A stretch of 64,000 nucleotides of DNA from Amycolatopsis tolypomycina (GTDB lineage: Bacteria; Actinomycetota; Actinomycetes; Mycobacteriales; Pseudonocardiaceae): the NCBI RefSeq assembly GCF_900105945.1, contig NZ_FNSO01000002.1, forward strand, positions 310,001-374,000, written 5' to 3'. Positions 1-8,606 of the stretch are shown here, piece after piece. Each line of letters opens with the position of its first letter. The first letter of the stretch is position 1. A program made the position numbers and the translations under genes. The notes beneath the pieces were generated by a model. That model was given only the letters and a program-made list of their open reading frames with translations. It was not told the DNA's origin and searched no databases.

Positions 1-820
1 CCCGCCCGCGCAGGAGCAGGCCGACGTGGCCCGGCAGCGCCCCGGCGGGCGAGGCGAACTCCCCGGTCACTTTCACGTAAAAGTGCCCATCCCGTGGGGG
101 CACTTTTACGTGAAAGTGCCCACGGCGGGCCGCCAGGGTCAGGGTGGTCAAGAGCAGGAGCAGCGCGGCGAAGCCTGCCCAGGCCCAGCCGACCGGGGTG
201 GTGAGCACGAACGCGCCGCCGAGCGTCTTCGCCGGGACCAGGACTTCGTTGGCCGGAACGGTGCCGGTCGGCAGCTCGACGACGGCGGTCATCCGCTGCC
301 CGGCGGCGAGGTTCTGCTGGCTGAAGCGGGTGAGGCCGGCGTGGTCGATCTGCGCGGCCCCGCACGGCAGATCGCCGACGGTGCAGTCGACGGCGGTCGG
401 GATCTTCGGCGCCGCGAAGGAGGCGCGGAGGAACTTCAGGTCGGCGGTCCAGCCGCCGGCCAGCTCCCAGGTGACGGTGTCCCCGGCGACCGCACCGTCC
501 ACTGTGTACCGGACGATGGAGGTGCCTGACGTGAGGTGGACGGTGAAGGCGCCGGAGTCGACACTCGCCGTCCCGCGGCCTTCGAGGACGACGTCGCGGA
601 CGCCGTAGACGCGGTCGCGGTGGTGAGGCGCCGGCACCCGCAGGGCGACCCGGCGGTCCATCGTGAGGCCGTCGGGGACCGAGATCGCCTCGACGACCGA
701 CAGCGAGCCGTCGCGCTGGACCTTGAGCTGGATCTCCGCGCTCTGCGGCACGGTGGGCAGGGGCGGCTGGTCGGCGGGGCCGGCGGCCAGGGCGAGCGCC
801 AGCAGCGCGCCCGCGAACAC
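1..820 (-). CDS. DUF2207-like membrane protein, partial (runs off the window)
   Basis: From a GTG at 820 the protein opens with a short hydrophobic signal (MFAGALLALALAAG), an extracytoplasmic N-terminal domain and one membrane helix at about residues 208-230. It is a paralogue of the next upstream gene: QLKVQRDGSLSV matches ALKVLRDGTLSV, and DRVYGVRDV matches DRVFAVRDV. The GTG lies two bases after that gene's stop, so the two are co-transcribed. Just past the helix a palindromic repeat pair (65-121) is translated as two copies of GHFYVKV. Beyond it, similarity to the paralogue (ALPGHVG against VLPGQVG) appears in another frame, so the gene may be broken; the open frame nevertheless continues to the window edge. 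Function unknown; membrane location inferred. Confidence 0.6.
   Translation of the reverse strand, partial: MFAGALLALALAAGPADQPPLPTVPQSAEIQLKVQRDGSLSVVEAISVPDGLTMDRRVALRVPAPHHRDRVYGVRDVVLEGRGTASVDSGAFTVHLTSGTSIVRYTVDGAVAGDTVTWELAGGWTADLKFLRASFAAPKIPTAVDCTVGDLPCGAAQIDHAGLTRFSQQNLAAGQRMTAVVELPTGTVPANEVLVPAKTLGGAFVLTTPVGWAWAGFAALLLLLTTLTLAARRGHFHVKVPPRDGHFYVKVTGEFASPAGALPGHVGLLLRGR
65..121. repeat. Palindromic repeat pair, family E (GGCACTTTTACGTGAAAGTG)
   Basis: Two arms, 65-88 and 98-121, are inverted copies of each other with one mismatch, separated by 9 bases. Each arm is itself a near palindrome (CACTTTTACGTGAAAGTG). The AT-rich core stands out from the surrounding GC-rich DNA. It lies inside the DUF2207-like reading frame directly after the membrane helix. 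Confidence 0.8.
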
Positions 821-822
821 GG

Positions 823-2535
823 TCAGCGGGCCGCGGCGGCGGTGAGGACGCCGTCGAGCGCGGTCAGGAACGACGGGAAGTGCGCCCCGAACCGGCGCAG
901 GTCGGGGTCGGCCTCCATGCCGCCGTACCAGTAGAGCCCGGCCGAACCGTCGGCCGACGGGTTGAGCGCGGCGAAGGCGCCGAGCCAGCGTTCGGTGTCG
1001 CCCAGCACGACCGCGTACGGCAGCGAGCGGGAGAACACCAGCTCGCGGTCGGCGGGCGGGATGTCGTCGGCGCGTGCGGTGTGCAGGTAGTCGAGCAGGC
1101 CGCGGACCTGGCCTGCGAGGGCCCGGCCGCGGGCGGTGCGGGACGGCAGCAGCGCGGCCACCGCGGCGACGGCGAGCCCGGCGAGCGCGACGGCGACGCC
1201 GAGCAGCGCGTACCCGACGGTGAAGGTGAGCACGGCCGTGGCGACCAGGCCGAGGGTGAAGACGCCGGCGCCGAGCCAGGTCAGCCGGCCGCGGGCGGTG
1301 TCCGGGCGGCGGGAGAACCAGCGTTTGGTGACGACGTCGGCGTACATGGCGTCGCTGATCCGGCGCAGGTCGAGCCCGCCGCGGGCGCGCAGCTGCGACA
1401 CCAGGACGGTGTCGGTGCCCGGCGGCAGCAGGGTTTCGCAGACGGCGCGTTCGAAGTCGTGGAGGTGCTCGTCCGGCGGGTTGCGGCGGGCGATCTGCCA
1501 GTCGGGCCCGGGGACTTCGGCCAGCCACAGGTAGTTGCGGACGGCCAGGTCGACGACGGTGGCGCTGATGTCGACGACGTCGACGGTCTCGTCGACGACC
1601 GTGCCGACCTGCCCGGGCAGCACGCCGTCGGGGCTGGCGAAGAAGACGCGGTCGCCTTCGCGCAGCAGGACCTCGACCGGGCCGGTGGCGGTGCGCAGCG
1701 CGCCGGCGTCCTGCTTGCGGCGGCGCCACACGAAGACGGCGGCGGCCACGAGGAAGACGAGCAGGACGGCGAAGGCGACGCCGGTCGGCGGCGTCAGCGC
1801 GAAGGCGTTGGCGAGCAGGCCGATGTCGGCGAACTTCGCGTTCGCGGGGGCGGTGCCCGCGGGCAGGCCGACGAGCAGGTCGACGCGGTCGCCGGGGCGG
1901 ACGTCGTTCTGTTCGAGCCGGACGGCGCCGGTGTGGTCGAGCTCGGCGAGCGTGCAGCGCTGGCTCGAGCCGAGCGGGCCGGCGAAACAGTCCACAGGGG
2001 ACAATTGGGGCGTCGGGGCGATGAAGGACGCGGTGAGCTTGGTCAGCGGCGTGTCGAACCCGCTCGCGACCTGCCACCGGGCCTGCTGGCGGCCGTTCTG
2101 GTCGGCGACGGCGCCGTCGACGGTGAACGTGACGCTGCTGGTGCCGGCGGGGAAGGTGAGGACGAGCTGGTCGCCGGTGAGCTCGGTGCGCGCGCCTTCG
2201 GCTTTGACGTCCCGGACGGCGAAGACGCGGTCCTGGTCGTCGCTCGCGGGGACCTTGAGCGGCACGCGCGAGACGAGCTGCTGCCCACCGGGGACGGTGA
2301 CGTGTTCGGTGACGGAGAGCGTGCCGTCCCGCAGGACCTTGAGGGCGACGTCGGCGACGGGACCCGCGGGCGGCTGGACGTCCTGCCCGGTGAGCAGCTG
2401 CGGCTTCTTGCTCTGGTCTTCGGGCAGGTTCGGCAGCACGGGCCCGGCGGACGGCCCCTGCGCGGCGGCACTCCCCCCACCCAGCACGACAACCGCGACG
2501 GCGACCGCGGCGGCGGCCCCCCATTTCATCGACAC
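823..2535 (-). CDS. DUF2207 domain-containing membrane protein
   Basis: 570 residues from GTG 2535; an ATG at 2529 is equally possible. A signal peptide (about residues 1-25, ending GSAAAQ) precedes an extracytoplasmic beta-rich domain. A first membrane helix spans about 253-272, followed by a cytoplasmic region with the family-typical DGVLPGQVGTVVDE, and a pair of helices at about 415-465. This is the usual plan of actinobacterial DUF2207 proteins. The role is unknown; an envelope function is inferred only from topology. The gene is followed after two bases by its truncated paralogue, a tandem duplication. The divergent zinc metallopeptidase begins about 100 bp upstream, so the two share the region 2536-2639. 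Confidence 0.8.
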   Translation of the reverse strand: MSMKWGAAAAVAVAVVVLGGGSAAAQGPSAGPVLPNLPEDQSKKPQLLTGQDVQPPAGPVADVALKVLRDGTLSVTEHVTVPGGQQLVSRVPLKVPASDDQDRVFAVRDVKAEGARTELTGDQLVLTFPAGTSSVTFTVDGAVADQNGRQQARWQVASGFDTPLTKLTASFIAPTPQLSPVDCFAGPLGSSQRCTLAELDHTGAVRLEQNDVRPGDRVDLLVGLPAGTAPANAKFADIGLLANAFALTPPTGVAFAVLLVFLVAAAVFVWRRRKQDAGALRTATGPVEVLLREGDRVFFASPDGVLPGQVGTVVDETVDVVDISATVVDLAVRNYLWLAEVPGPDWQIARRNPPDEHLHDFERAVCETLLPPGTDTVLVSQLRARGGLDLRRISDAMYADVVTKRWFSRRPDTARGRLTWLGAGVFTLGLVATAVLTFTVGYALLGVAVALAGLAVAAVAALLPSRTARGRALAGQVRGLLDYLHTARADDIPPADRELVFSRSLPYAVVLGDTERWLGAFAALNPSADGSAGLYWYGGMEADPDLRRFGAHFPSFLTALDGVLTAAAAR

Positions 2536-2561
2536 AGCACCACACCCTAGAGCACTCGATC

Positions 2562-2567
2562 TATGCT
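2562..2567 (+). promoter_or_regulatory. Candidate -10 box (TATGCT) for the zinc metallopeptidase gene
   Basis: TATGCTGA precedes the ATG by about 75 bases. The same octamer (at 11736) precedes the paralogous metallopeptidase gene, in both cases followed by a GGCG..GATC stretch. The match between paralogues supports a conserved promoter. No convincing -35 box was found. Confidence 0.4.
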
Positions 2568-2639
2568 GACGCCCGGAACGGCGCGATCACCGCAGGTACG
2601 CCGCTTCCGACGGGGAAATCGCACGGGGGGTTCCACTCG

Positions 2640-4178
2640 ATGACGCACGGCCCGCAGGGTCCTGGTCCGCATTCGCCCGACCCGCGCCGGCCGCTGCCGC
2701 CACCGGGAGCGCGGCCGCTGCCGCCGCCGGGGGTGCGGCCGCTACCGGGGCAGGGTGGGTTCGGTGCGCCCGGCCGGCAGCCATCCGGCGCGAGCGGCGC
2801 ACCCGGGCAAGCCTGGCCGCCCGGTCCCGGCGGCGCACCCGGGCAAGCCTGGCCGCCCGGTCCCGGCGGCGCACCCGGGCAAACCTGGCCGCCCGCCGCG
2901 CCCGGCACCGCCGGGCCGCCCGGCCCCGGCGGCACACCCGCGCAAACCCCGCCACCCGGCCCCGGCAGCGCACCCGGGCAAGCCTGGCCGCCCGCGGCGC
3001 CCGGTGCCCCCGCGCACCGGCCGTTCCCGGGCGCGCCGCCGTTCGGCCGTCCCCTGCCGCCACCCGCGCGGGCTCCGCTGCCGCCGCCGGCTGCCGCGGC
3101 TCCGCCCGTCTTCGCCCCGGGCTATGCCGGGCCGCCCTCCTTCGGGCCGCGGTTCGCGCCCGGCTACTCGCCCTACGTCGCCAAGAAGTCGCACGCCGGC
3201 GTCATCGTCGCCGTCGCCCTCTTCGCGGTCGTCGCCGTCGCCGGTGGGCTGATCGCCGCCGTGGCGTTGTCCGGGAACCGGAAGCAGCACGTCGCCGACG
3301 CCGGCTACTCCAGCACCTACCCGACCACCACCGCCGACGAGACCACCACCGAACGCCCCACCTCCCCGACCGAGGAAACGACCACCGCGCGCACCACCGC
3401 CACCACCGCCCGCGAGACCCCGACGTCTCAGCCACCGGCCGGCCCCCGCTCGGTCGCCGCCACCGGGAACAACCCGCTCTTCGGCGACGCGGACTACGGC
3501 CTCCAGAACATCCCGTGCTCGCAGAGCCGCTGGGCGACCGACCAGAACAGCGTCCAGCGGTTCTTCCAGTCCGGCATCGGCTGCCTCGACGCGATGTGGT
3601 CGCGCATGCTCGGCGCCGTCGACCTGCCGTTCCGGACGCCGAAGCTGGCGGTGCCGCGGTCGATGTCGGAGTCGTCGACCCCGTGCGGCAGCGGCGGCAC
3701 CACGACCGGCGTCACGCCGTTCTACTGCTCGGCGAACGACACGATCTACATGCCGATGGACCGCATCGAGATCAACGTGTGGGGCAACCACCCCGGGCCG
3801 TACCTGTCGATCCTCGCCCACGAGTACGGCCACCACGTGCAGAACCTGTCCGGCATCACGGAGGCGTTCGCCAACCAGCGCTACGACGCGGGCGCCGACT
3901 CGGCGGCGGGCCTGGAACTGTCACGGCGCATGGAACTCGAGGCGCAGTGCTTCTCGGGCATGTTCCTCGGCTCGGCCTCGGTCTCCGGCGGCTCGGTCGA
4001 CAAGAACATCTACAACGAGGCCTGGAACGCCCAGGACCGCGGCGACGACTACGCCCGCAACGGCAAGCGCGACCACGGCAGCGCCAAGCACAACATCGGC
4101 TGGTGGCAGCACGGCGCGACGAAGAACCGCAACCAGCAGTGCAACACGTGGCTTTCGCCGTCGAGCGACGTCTCGTAG
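2640..4178 (+). CDS. Neutral zinc metallopeptidase with proline-rich N-terminus
   Basis: 512 residues from ATG 2640. Residues 1-165 are Pro/Gly/Ala-rich and include direct 12-residue repeats (GGAPGQAWPPGP). A single membrane helix lies at about 186-210, then a Thr/Glu-rich linker, then the putative neutral zinc metallopeptidase domain (YpfJ-type, Pfam Zn_peptidase). The zinc motif HEYGHH starts at residue 394, with a downstream ELEAQCFSGMFLG segment that supplies the third ligand in this family. Topology suggests a type II membrane protein with the protease outside. The substrate is unknown. The paralogue at 11796 lacks the long repeat region. Strong family call; biological role open. Confidence 0.88.
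   Translation: MTHGPQGPGPHSPDPRRPLPPPGARPLPPPGVRPLPGQGGFGAPGRQPSGASGAPGQAWPPGPGGAPGQAWPPGPGGAPGQTWPPAAPGTAGPPGPGGTPAQTPPPGPGSAPGQAWPPAAPGAPAHRPFPGAPPFGRPLPPPARAPLPPPAAAAPPVFAPGYAGPPSFGPRFAPGYSPYVAKKSHAGVIVAVALFAVVAVAGGLIAAVALSGNRKQHVADAGYSSTYPTTTADETTTERPTSPTEETTTARTTATTARETPTSQPPAGPRSVAATGNNPLFGDADYGLQNIPCSQSRWATDQNSVQRFFQSGIGCLDAMWSRMLGAVDLPFRTPKLAVPRSMSESSTPCGSGGTTTGVTPFYCSANDTIYMPMDRIEINVWGNHPGPYLSILAHEYGHHVQNLSGITEAFANQRYDAGADSAAGLELSRRMELEAQCFSGMFLGSASVSGGSVDKNIYNEAWNAQDRGDDYARNGKRDHGSAKHNIGWWQHGATKNRNQQCNTWLSPSSDVS
2796..2910 (+). repeat. 36-bp tandem coding repeats
   Basis: Three consecutive near-identical 36-bp units encode GGAPGQAWPPGP inside the proline-rich arm of the metallopeptidase. 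A degenerate further unit follows near 2968. The repeats preserve the frame and are likely prone to length variation. Confidence 0.8.
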
Positions 4179-4190
4179 CGCCGCGGCCCG

Positions 4191-5132
4191 TCAGCTCGGC
4201 GGGGTGAACGGGTTCTCCGCAGGCACCGGCGTCCCGGACGGCGGTGTCGGCGGATCCGGCTGCGCGACGGCCGGGACGCCCGGCGCCGGCGACCACGGTG
4301 CAGCCGCCTGGGCGGGGTGGGACTGAGCGGGGTGCGGCTGCGGCGGGTGGCCGGGCCGCGCCGCGTAGGCCTGGAACGCGCGGGCGTGGTCGCGGTTGCG
4401 GCGCTCCGCCAGCACCGCCGCCAGGAACGCCCACGGTGGCACCCCGGGCGGCACCGGCGTGCCCAGTGCGTTGCCGACCTGCTGCGCGAGCCCCCAGCCC
4501 AGCGCGTGCGACGCCTCCGGGCGCAGCTCGCGGAACCGCGCGAGGAACTGGCGGCTCGCCAGCGCGAGGTCGTCGGGGAGGCGGGTCAGGTCGAGCTGCG
4601 CCGCCCAGCCCTCGAGGCCCGGCGGCATGCCGATCGCCGCGTAGCCGGGGCCCTCCGCGACGCGCTCGCGGATCACCAGCGTCCCGGCCAGGAAGTCGCC
4701 GACGCGGCGGCCGTTCGACGAGCACAGCGACACGATCACCGCGACCGCGCCGAACAGCCCGAGCGCCCAGAAGTCCACGACGAAGCCGGCGAGGCCGCGC
4801 ACCAGCGCGTGCCGGAACCGGATCGGGCCGCCGTCGACGCGCACCACCCGCAGGCCCACCGCCATCTTGCCGAGCGAGCGGCCGCGCGAGAGCGTCTCGA
4901 AGATCACCGGGTAGCCGACCATGATCAGCACCACGAACACCAGCATCAGCGTCAGGAAGAGGGCTTCGTCGCCGAACGGCACCGTGAAGGAGAGCACGAT
5001 GAACGCGCCCAGCAGCAGCGCGAACTGCACGAGCACGTCGAGCGCCAGCGCCAGTGCGCGGCTGGCCAGCTTGGCCACGCGAAGGTCCAGGACGACCGCT
5101 TCGCCGGTGACCAGTTCCGATTCCTCGTGCAC
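4191..5132 (-). CDS. RDD family membrane protein
   Basis: 313 residues from GTG 5132 (MHEESELVTGEAV); upstream frame extensions look non-coding because they run into the divergent gene's start. The N-terminal half carries the RDD pattern of hydrophobic helices with conserved Arg and Asp (AKLASRALALALDVLVQF, then GRSLGKMAVGLRVVRVDG and a third helix with VDFWALGLFG). The C-terminal third is a proline-rich cytoplasmic tail with PQPHPAQSHPAQ-type repeats. RDD proteins are of unclear function, some proposed to be ion exchangers. It is divergent from a SpoIIM-type gene, a pairing frequent in actinobacteria and often near MoxR/DUF58 genes, as here. Confidence 0.82.
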   Translation of the reverse strand: MHEESELVTGEAVVLDLRVAKLASRALALALDVLVQFALLLGAFIVLSFTVPFGDEALFLTLMLVFVVLIMVGYPVIFETLSRGRSLGKMAVGLRVVRVDGGPIRFRHALVRGLAGFVVDFWALGLFGAVAVIVSLCSSNGRRVGDFLAGTLVIRERVAEGPGYAAIGMPPGLEGWAAQLDLTRLPDDLALASRQFLARFRELRPEASHALGWGLAQQVGNALGTPVPPGVPPWAFLAAVLAERRNRDHARAFQAYAARPGHPPQPHPAQSHPAQAAAPWSPAPGVPAVAQPDPPTPPSGTPVPAENPFTPPS

Positions 5133-5166
5133 GAGGACCAGCGTATAGACGGATAGGGTGGTCGGC

Positions 5167-6174
5167 GTGGATCTGGACGTGTTCGTCGCCGCGCACACGG
5201 CGGAGTGGAACCGGCTCGGCGAGCTGACCAAGCCCGGCACCAGGCTGACCGGCCCGGAAGCCGACGAACTGGTGACCCTCTACCAGCGGACCGCGACGCA
5301 CCTGTCGATCGTCCGGTCGGTCGCGCCGGACCCGGCCCTGCTCGGGCGGCTGTCCGATCTGGTCGCCCGCGGCCGGTCGGCGGTTTCCGGGTCGCACAAC
5401 CCGGCGTGGCGCGAGGTCGGCCTGTTCTTCACGCGCCGGTTCCCCGCCGCGGTCTACCTGTCGCGGCGCTGGTGGATCCCGGCCGCGCTGGTGTCGATCG
5501 CGGTGATGGCGGTGATCGCCGTCTGGGTCGCGCGCGATCCGGTCGTGCGCGCGTCACTGGGGACGCCGGACGAGCTGCGCGAGCTGACCAGGCCCGGCGG
5601 CGACGCGGAAAGCTACTACTCGACCGGCCCGGCGGCGTCCTTCGCGGCGCGCGTGTGGACGAACAACGCGTGGGTGGCGGCGACCTGCCTGTTCCTCGGC
5701 GTCGCACTGGGCCTGCCGGTGATCGGCGCGCTCTGGCTGAACTCGCTCAACGCCGGGGTGATCATCGGCGCGATGAGCGCGGCCGGCCGCGGCGACGTGA
5801 TGATCGGCCTCCTGCTGCCCCACGGCCTCCTGGAGCTGACGGCGGTGTTCGTCGCGGCGGGCACGGGCCTGCGGCTCGGCTGGACGGTGATCGACCCGGG
5901 CCGCCGCTCCCGCACGGCCGCGCTCGCCGAGCAGGGCCGTTCGGTGGTGGTGATGGCGCTCGGGCTGACGTGCGTGCTGTTCGTGTCCGGGGTGATCGAA
6001 GCGTTCGTGACGCCGTCGGGCTGGCCGACGTGGCTGCGGGTGGGCATCGGCGCGGCGGTCGAAGTGGCGTTCCTGGTCTACGTCTACACGCTCGGCAGGC
6101 GCGCGGCGAAGGACGGCGAGGCCGGCGACCTCGCCGCCCGCGACGCCGGCGACGCCCTGCCCGAAGCCGCCTGA
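5167..6174 (+). CDS. Stage II sporulation protein M-like (SpoIIM/DUF95) membrane protein
   Basis: 335 residues from GTG 5167 (MDLDVFVAAHTAEWNRL, a typical actinobacterial N-terminus); an in-frame GTG at 5158 would add three residues. After a soluble helical region of about 95 residues there are several membrane helices (RRWWIPAALVSIAVMAVIAV; AATCLFLGVALGLPVIGALW; GDVMIGLLLPHGLLEL; a last pair near the C-terminus). In Bacillus SpoIIM takes part in engulfment, but in non-endospore-forming actinobacteria the role is unknown. Divergent from the RDD gene with about 35 bp between start codons, so the promoters must overlap. Convergent with the DUF58 operon across a repeat array. Confidence 0.8.
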   Translation: MDLDVFVAAHTAEWNRLGELTKPGTRLTGPEADELVTLYQRTATHLSIVRSVAPDPALLGRLSDLVARGRSAVSGSHNPAWREVGLFFTRRFPAAVYLSRRWWIPAALVSIAVMAVIAVWVARDPVVRASLGTPDELRELTRPGGDAESYYSTGPAASFAARVWTNNAWVAATCLFLGVALGLPVIGALWLNSLNAGVIIGAMSAAGRGDVMIGLLLPHGLLELTAVFVAAGTGLRLGWTVIDPGRRSRTAALAEQGRSVVVMALGLTCVLFVSGVIEAFVTPSGWPTWLRVGIGAAVEVAFLVYVYTLGRRAAKDGEAGDLAARDAGDALPEAA

Positions 6175-6225
6175 CTCAGAGCCGTCCGGCCACGCAGGGC
6201 GAGACCGGCCCGGCGTGCGGGAACA

Positions 6226-6349
6226 GCCGACACGCGTGATCGGAGAGCCGACACGCGTGATCGGCGGGTCGACACGGCGAAGCAGGGCCGTGTCGACCTT
6301 CGGATCACGCGTGTCGACCTCTGGATCACGCGTGCCGGCCTTTCGGTCA
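6226..6349. repeat. Mirrored 21-nt repeat array, family A (copy 1)
   Basis: Two direct 21-base units (6226-6246, 6247-6267; core GACACGCGTGATCGG) lead to a central stem (6268-6278 paired with 6287-6297, 8-base loop). Two inverted units follow (6298-6318, 6319-6339) and a degenerate third that contains the stop codon of the DUF58 gene (6347-6349). The whole array is one large inverted repeat between convergent genes. The unit length is a multiple of three, so spurious reading frames cross it on both strands. Confidence 0.88.
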
Positions 6350-7639
6350 CAGCCGTCCGGCGGCCTTCAGGGCCAGGTACCGGTCCGCCAGCGCCGGTGG
6401 CAGTTCCTCCGGGACCGCGTCCACGACGCTCACCCCGTGCCGCACCAGGCGCTCCGTCATCCGGCGCCGCTCCGCGGTCGTGCGGGCCGCCGATGCCGCG
6501 TCGTAGACCGCTTCCGCGTCGCCGCGGGCCGTCAGCATCTCCGCCACCCGGGGGTCCGCCACCGAGGCCACCAGCAGCTCGTGCCGTCCGGTCAGCGAGC
6601 TCAGCACCGGGAACAGCCCCTCCTCCAGGGGTGCCGCGTCCAGCCCCGTCAGCAACACCACCAGCGCGCGCCGCCGGGTCCGCCGGAGCACCTCCGCGAT
6701 CATCCCGCGCGCGTCCGTCTCGACGAGCGACGGCTCGATCGGCGCCATCGCGTTCACCAGCGACGTCAGCAACGCCGCCCCCGACGAGCCCTGCACCGCC
6801 GCCCGCAGCCGGCGGTCGTAGGCCAGCAGGTCGACGCGGTCGCCCGCCCTGGTCGCCAGTGCCGCCAGCAGCAACGCCGCGTCCATCGCCGCGTCGAGCC
6901 GCGGGGCGTCGCCCACGCGGCCCGCCGAGACGCGGCCGGTGTCGAGGACCACCACCACGTGCCGGTCACGCTCGGGGCGCCACGTCCGGACCATGACGTC
7001 CGCCGCGCGGGCGGTCGCGCGCCAGTCGATCGACCGGACGTCGTCGCCGATGACGTACTCGCGCAGCGAGTCGAACTCCGTGCCCTGGCCGCGGATCAGC
7101 ACCGCGTTGCGGCCGTCGAGCTGCTGCAAGCGCGCCAGCCGCGACGGCAGGTGCTTGCGGCTGTGGAACGGCGGCAGCACCCGGACCGTCCACGGCACCG
7201 CGTGCGAACCCTGCCGGGCGGCCAGGCCCAGCGGCCCCACCGACCGGACCGTCACGCGCGCCGCCGTCCGGTCGCCGCGCCGCGACGGCCGCAGGGCGGT
7301 CACCAGCGCCCGGCGCTCGCCCGCCGGGACGCGCACGGCATGCCGGTCTTCGGCACCCGCCGAAGGCGGCCACGCGTCGCGCAGCTGCCCGCGCACCGCC
7401 CGGCGGCCGGGGTTCGCGACGACCAGCGTCACCTCGCACGGCTCGCCGAGCCGCACCGAGGTGTCGCCCGAGCGCGCGAACGTCAGCGACCGCACGCTGC
7501 CCGCCAGCACCAGGTCGGCCACGACGAGCACCAGCAGCACCGCGCCGACCGCCAGGATCCCGGCGGTCGACGGCAGGAGCAGCCCGACCACCAGTGCGCC
7601 GAACAGCGCCAGCGCCCCGAGCCTTCCGGTGACGGCCAT
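6347..7639 (-). CDS. DUF58 domain-containing protein
   Basis: 430 residues. Two membrane helices at the N-terminus (residues 5-45) precede a beta-rich segment and the DUF58 domain with the signature EYVIGDDVRSIDWRATAR at about 195-215, followed by a von Willebrand A-like fold (VVVVLDTGRVSAG). The initiating ATG is one base beyond the MoxR stop, so the pair is translationally coupled. MoxR-DUF58 pairs are thought to act as chaperone systems for metal or cofactor insertion or for envelope assembly. The substrate here is not apparent. It is the last gene of a five-gene operon starting at 11602, and its stop lies in repeat array A. Confidence 0.87.
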   Translation of the reverse strand: MAVTGRLGALALFGALVVGLLLPSTAGILAVGAVLLVLVVADLVLAGSVRSLTFARSGDTSVRLGEPCEVTLVVANPGRRAVRGQLRDAWPPSAGAEDRHAVRVPAGERRALVTALRPSRRGDRTAARVTVRSVGPLGLAARQGSHAVPWTVRVLPPFHSRKHLPSRLARLQQLDGRNAVLIRGQGTEFDSLREYVIGDDVRSIDWRATARAADVMVRTWRPERDRHVVVVLDTGRVSAGRVGDAPRLDAAMDAALLLAALATRAGDRVDLLAYDRRLRAAVQGSSGAALLTSLVNAMAPIEPSLVETDARGMIAEVLRRTRRRALVVLLTGLDAAPLEEGLFPVLSSLTGRHELLVASVADPRVAEMLTARGDAEAVYDAASAARTTAERRRMTERLVRHGVSVVDAVPEELPPALADRYLALKAAGRL

Positions 7640-7640
7640 G

Positions 7641-8606
7641 TCAGCGCGGCACGGGCACGGACGCGAGCACGCGGTCCAGCACGCCGTCCGCGGTGACGCC
7701 CTCGAGCTCCGCCTCCGGCCGCACGTCCAGGCGGTGCCGCAGCGCGGGCCGGGCGAGGGCCTTGACGTCGTCGGGGGTCGCGTAGTCGCGGCCGGCGAGC
7801 CACGCCCAGGCCCGGGTCACCGCGAGCAACGCCGTGGCGCCACGCGGGGAAACGCCGATCCGCACCGACGGCAGCGACCGCGTCGCCCGGCACAGGTCGA
7901 CCACGTACCCGATCACCTCGGGCCCGATCGTCACGCGGGCCACGGCTTCCCGGGCGGCGGCCAGCTCGGGAGCACCGGCCACGGCCTTGAGGCCCGCCGC
8001 CGCGAGGTTGCGCGGGTCGAAGCCCTGCGCGTGCCGCCACAGGATGCCGATCTCGTCCTCGCGCGAGGGCGCCGGCATGGTCAGCTTGAGCAGGAACCGG
8101 TCCAGCTGCGCCTCCGGCAGCGGGTAGGTGCCCTCGTACTCCACCGGGTTCTGGGTGGCGATCACGATGAACGGGTCGGGCAACGGCCGCGACTTGCCGT
8201 CGATCGAGACCTGCCGCTCCTCCATCGCCTCCAGCAGCGACGACTGCGTCTTCGGCGGCGTCCGGTTGATCTCGTCGGCGAGCAGCAGGTTCGTGAACAC
8301 CGGCCCCTCGCGGAAGGAGAACTCGCCGCTGTGCGCGTCGTAGACGATCGAGCCGGTGACGTCGCCGGGCATCAGGTCCGGCGTGAACTGCACCCGCGTG
8401 GTCTCCAGGTCCAGTGCCGCGGCCAGCGCCCGCACCAGCAGCGTCTTCGCCACGCCCGGGACGCCTTCGAGCAGCACGTGCCCCCGGCAGAGCAGCGCCA
8501 GGATCAGCCCGGTGACCGCGGCTTCGTTGCCGACGACGGCCTTGCCGACCTCGGCGCGCAACGCGATCAGCGCGTCCCGGGCCCCCGTCGCATTCTCGCT
8601 GGTCAA
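7641..8606 (-). CDS. MoxR family AAA+ ATPase
   Basis: 321 residues. Walker A GVPGVAKTLLVRAL (about residue 48), Walker B LLADEINRTPPKTQSSLLEAM, sensor 1 IATQNPVEYEGTYPLPEAQLDRF and the MoxR lid domain follow in order. The chosen TTG start (8606) overlaps the DUF4350 stop as TTGA, a coupled arrangement. MoxR ATPases work as chaperones for partner proteins, usually the neighbouring DUF58/VWA protein. Together with DUF4129, DUF4350 and DUF58 this forms the standard actinobacterial MoxR cluster. Confidence 0.93.
   Translation of the reverse strand: MTSENATGARDALIALRAEVGKAVVGNEAAVTGLILALLCRGHVLLEGVPGVAKTLLVRALAAALDLETTRVQFTPDLMPGDVTGSIVYDAHSGEFSFREGPVFTNLLLADEINRTPPKTQSSLLEAMEERQVSIDGKSRPLPDPFIVIATQNPVEYEGTYPLPEAQLDRFLLKLTMPAPSREDEIGILWRHAQGFDPRNLAAAGLKAVAGAPELAAAREAVARVTIGPEVIGYVVDLCRATRSLPSVRIGVSPRGATALLAVTRAWAWLAGRDYATPDDVKALARPALRHRLDVRPEAELEGVTADGVLDRVLASVPVPR

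Noticed and set aside
880..2550. Long plus-strand ORF antisense to the DUF2207 gene
   Set aside because: Low-complexity Gly/Arg/Asp-rich shadow of a strongly biased gene; no motif, no start signal. The same applies to the other long antisense frames over adnAB, nirB, nasA and the glycosidase.
6226..6349. Possible CRISPR array because of regular 21-nt repeats
   Set aside because: Units are contiguous without unique spacers, mirrored around a centre, and no cas genes are nearby.
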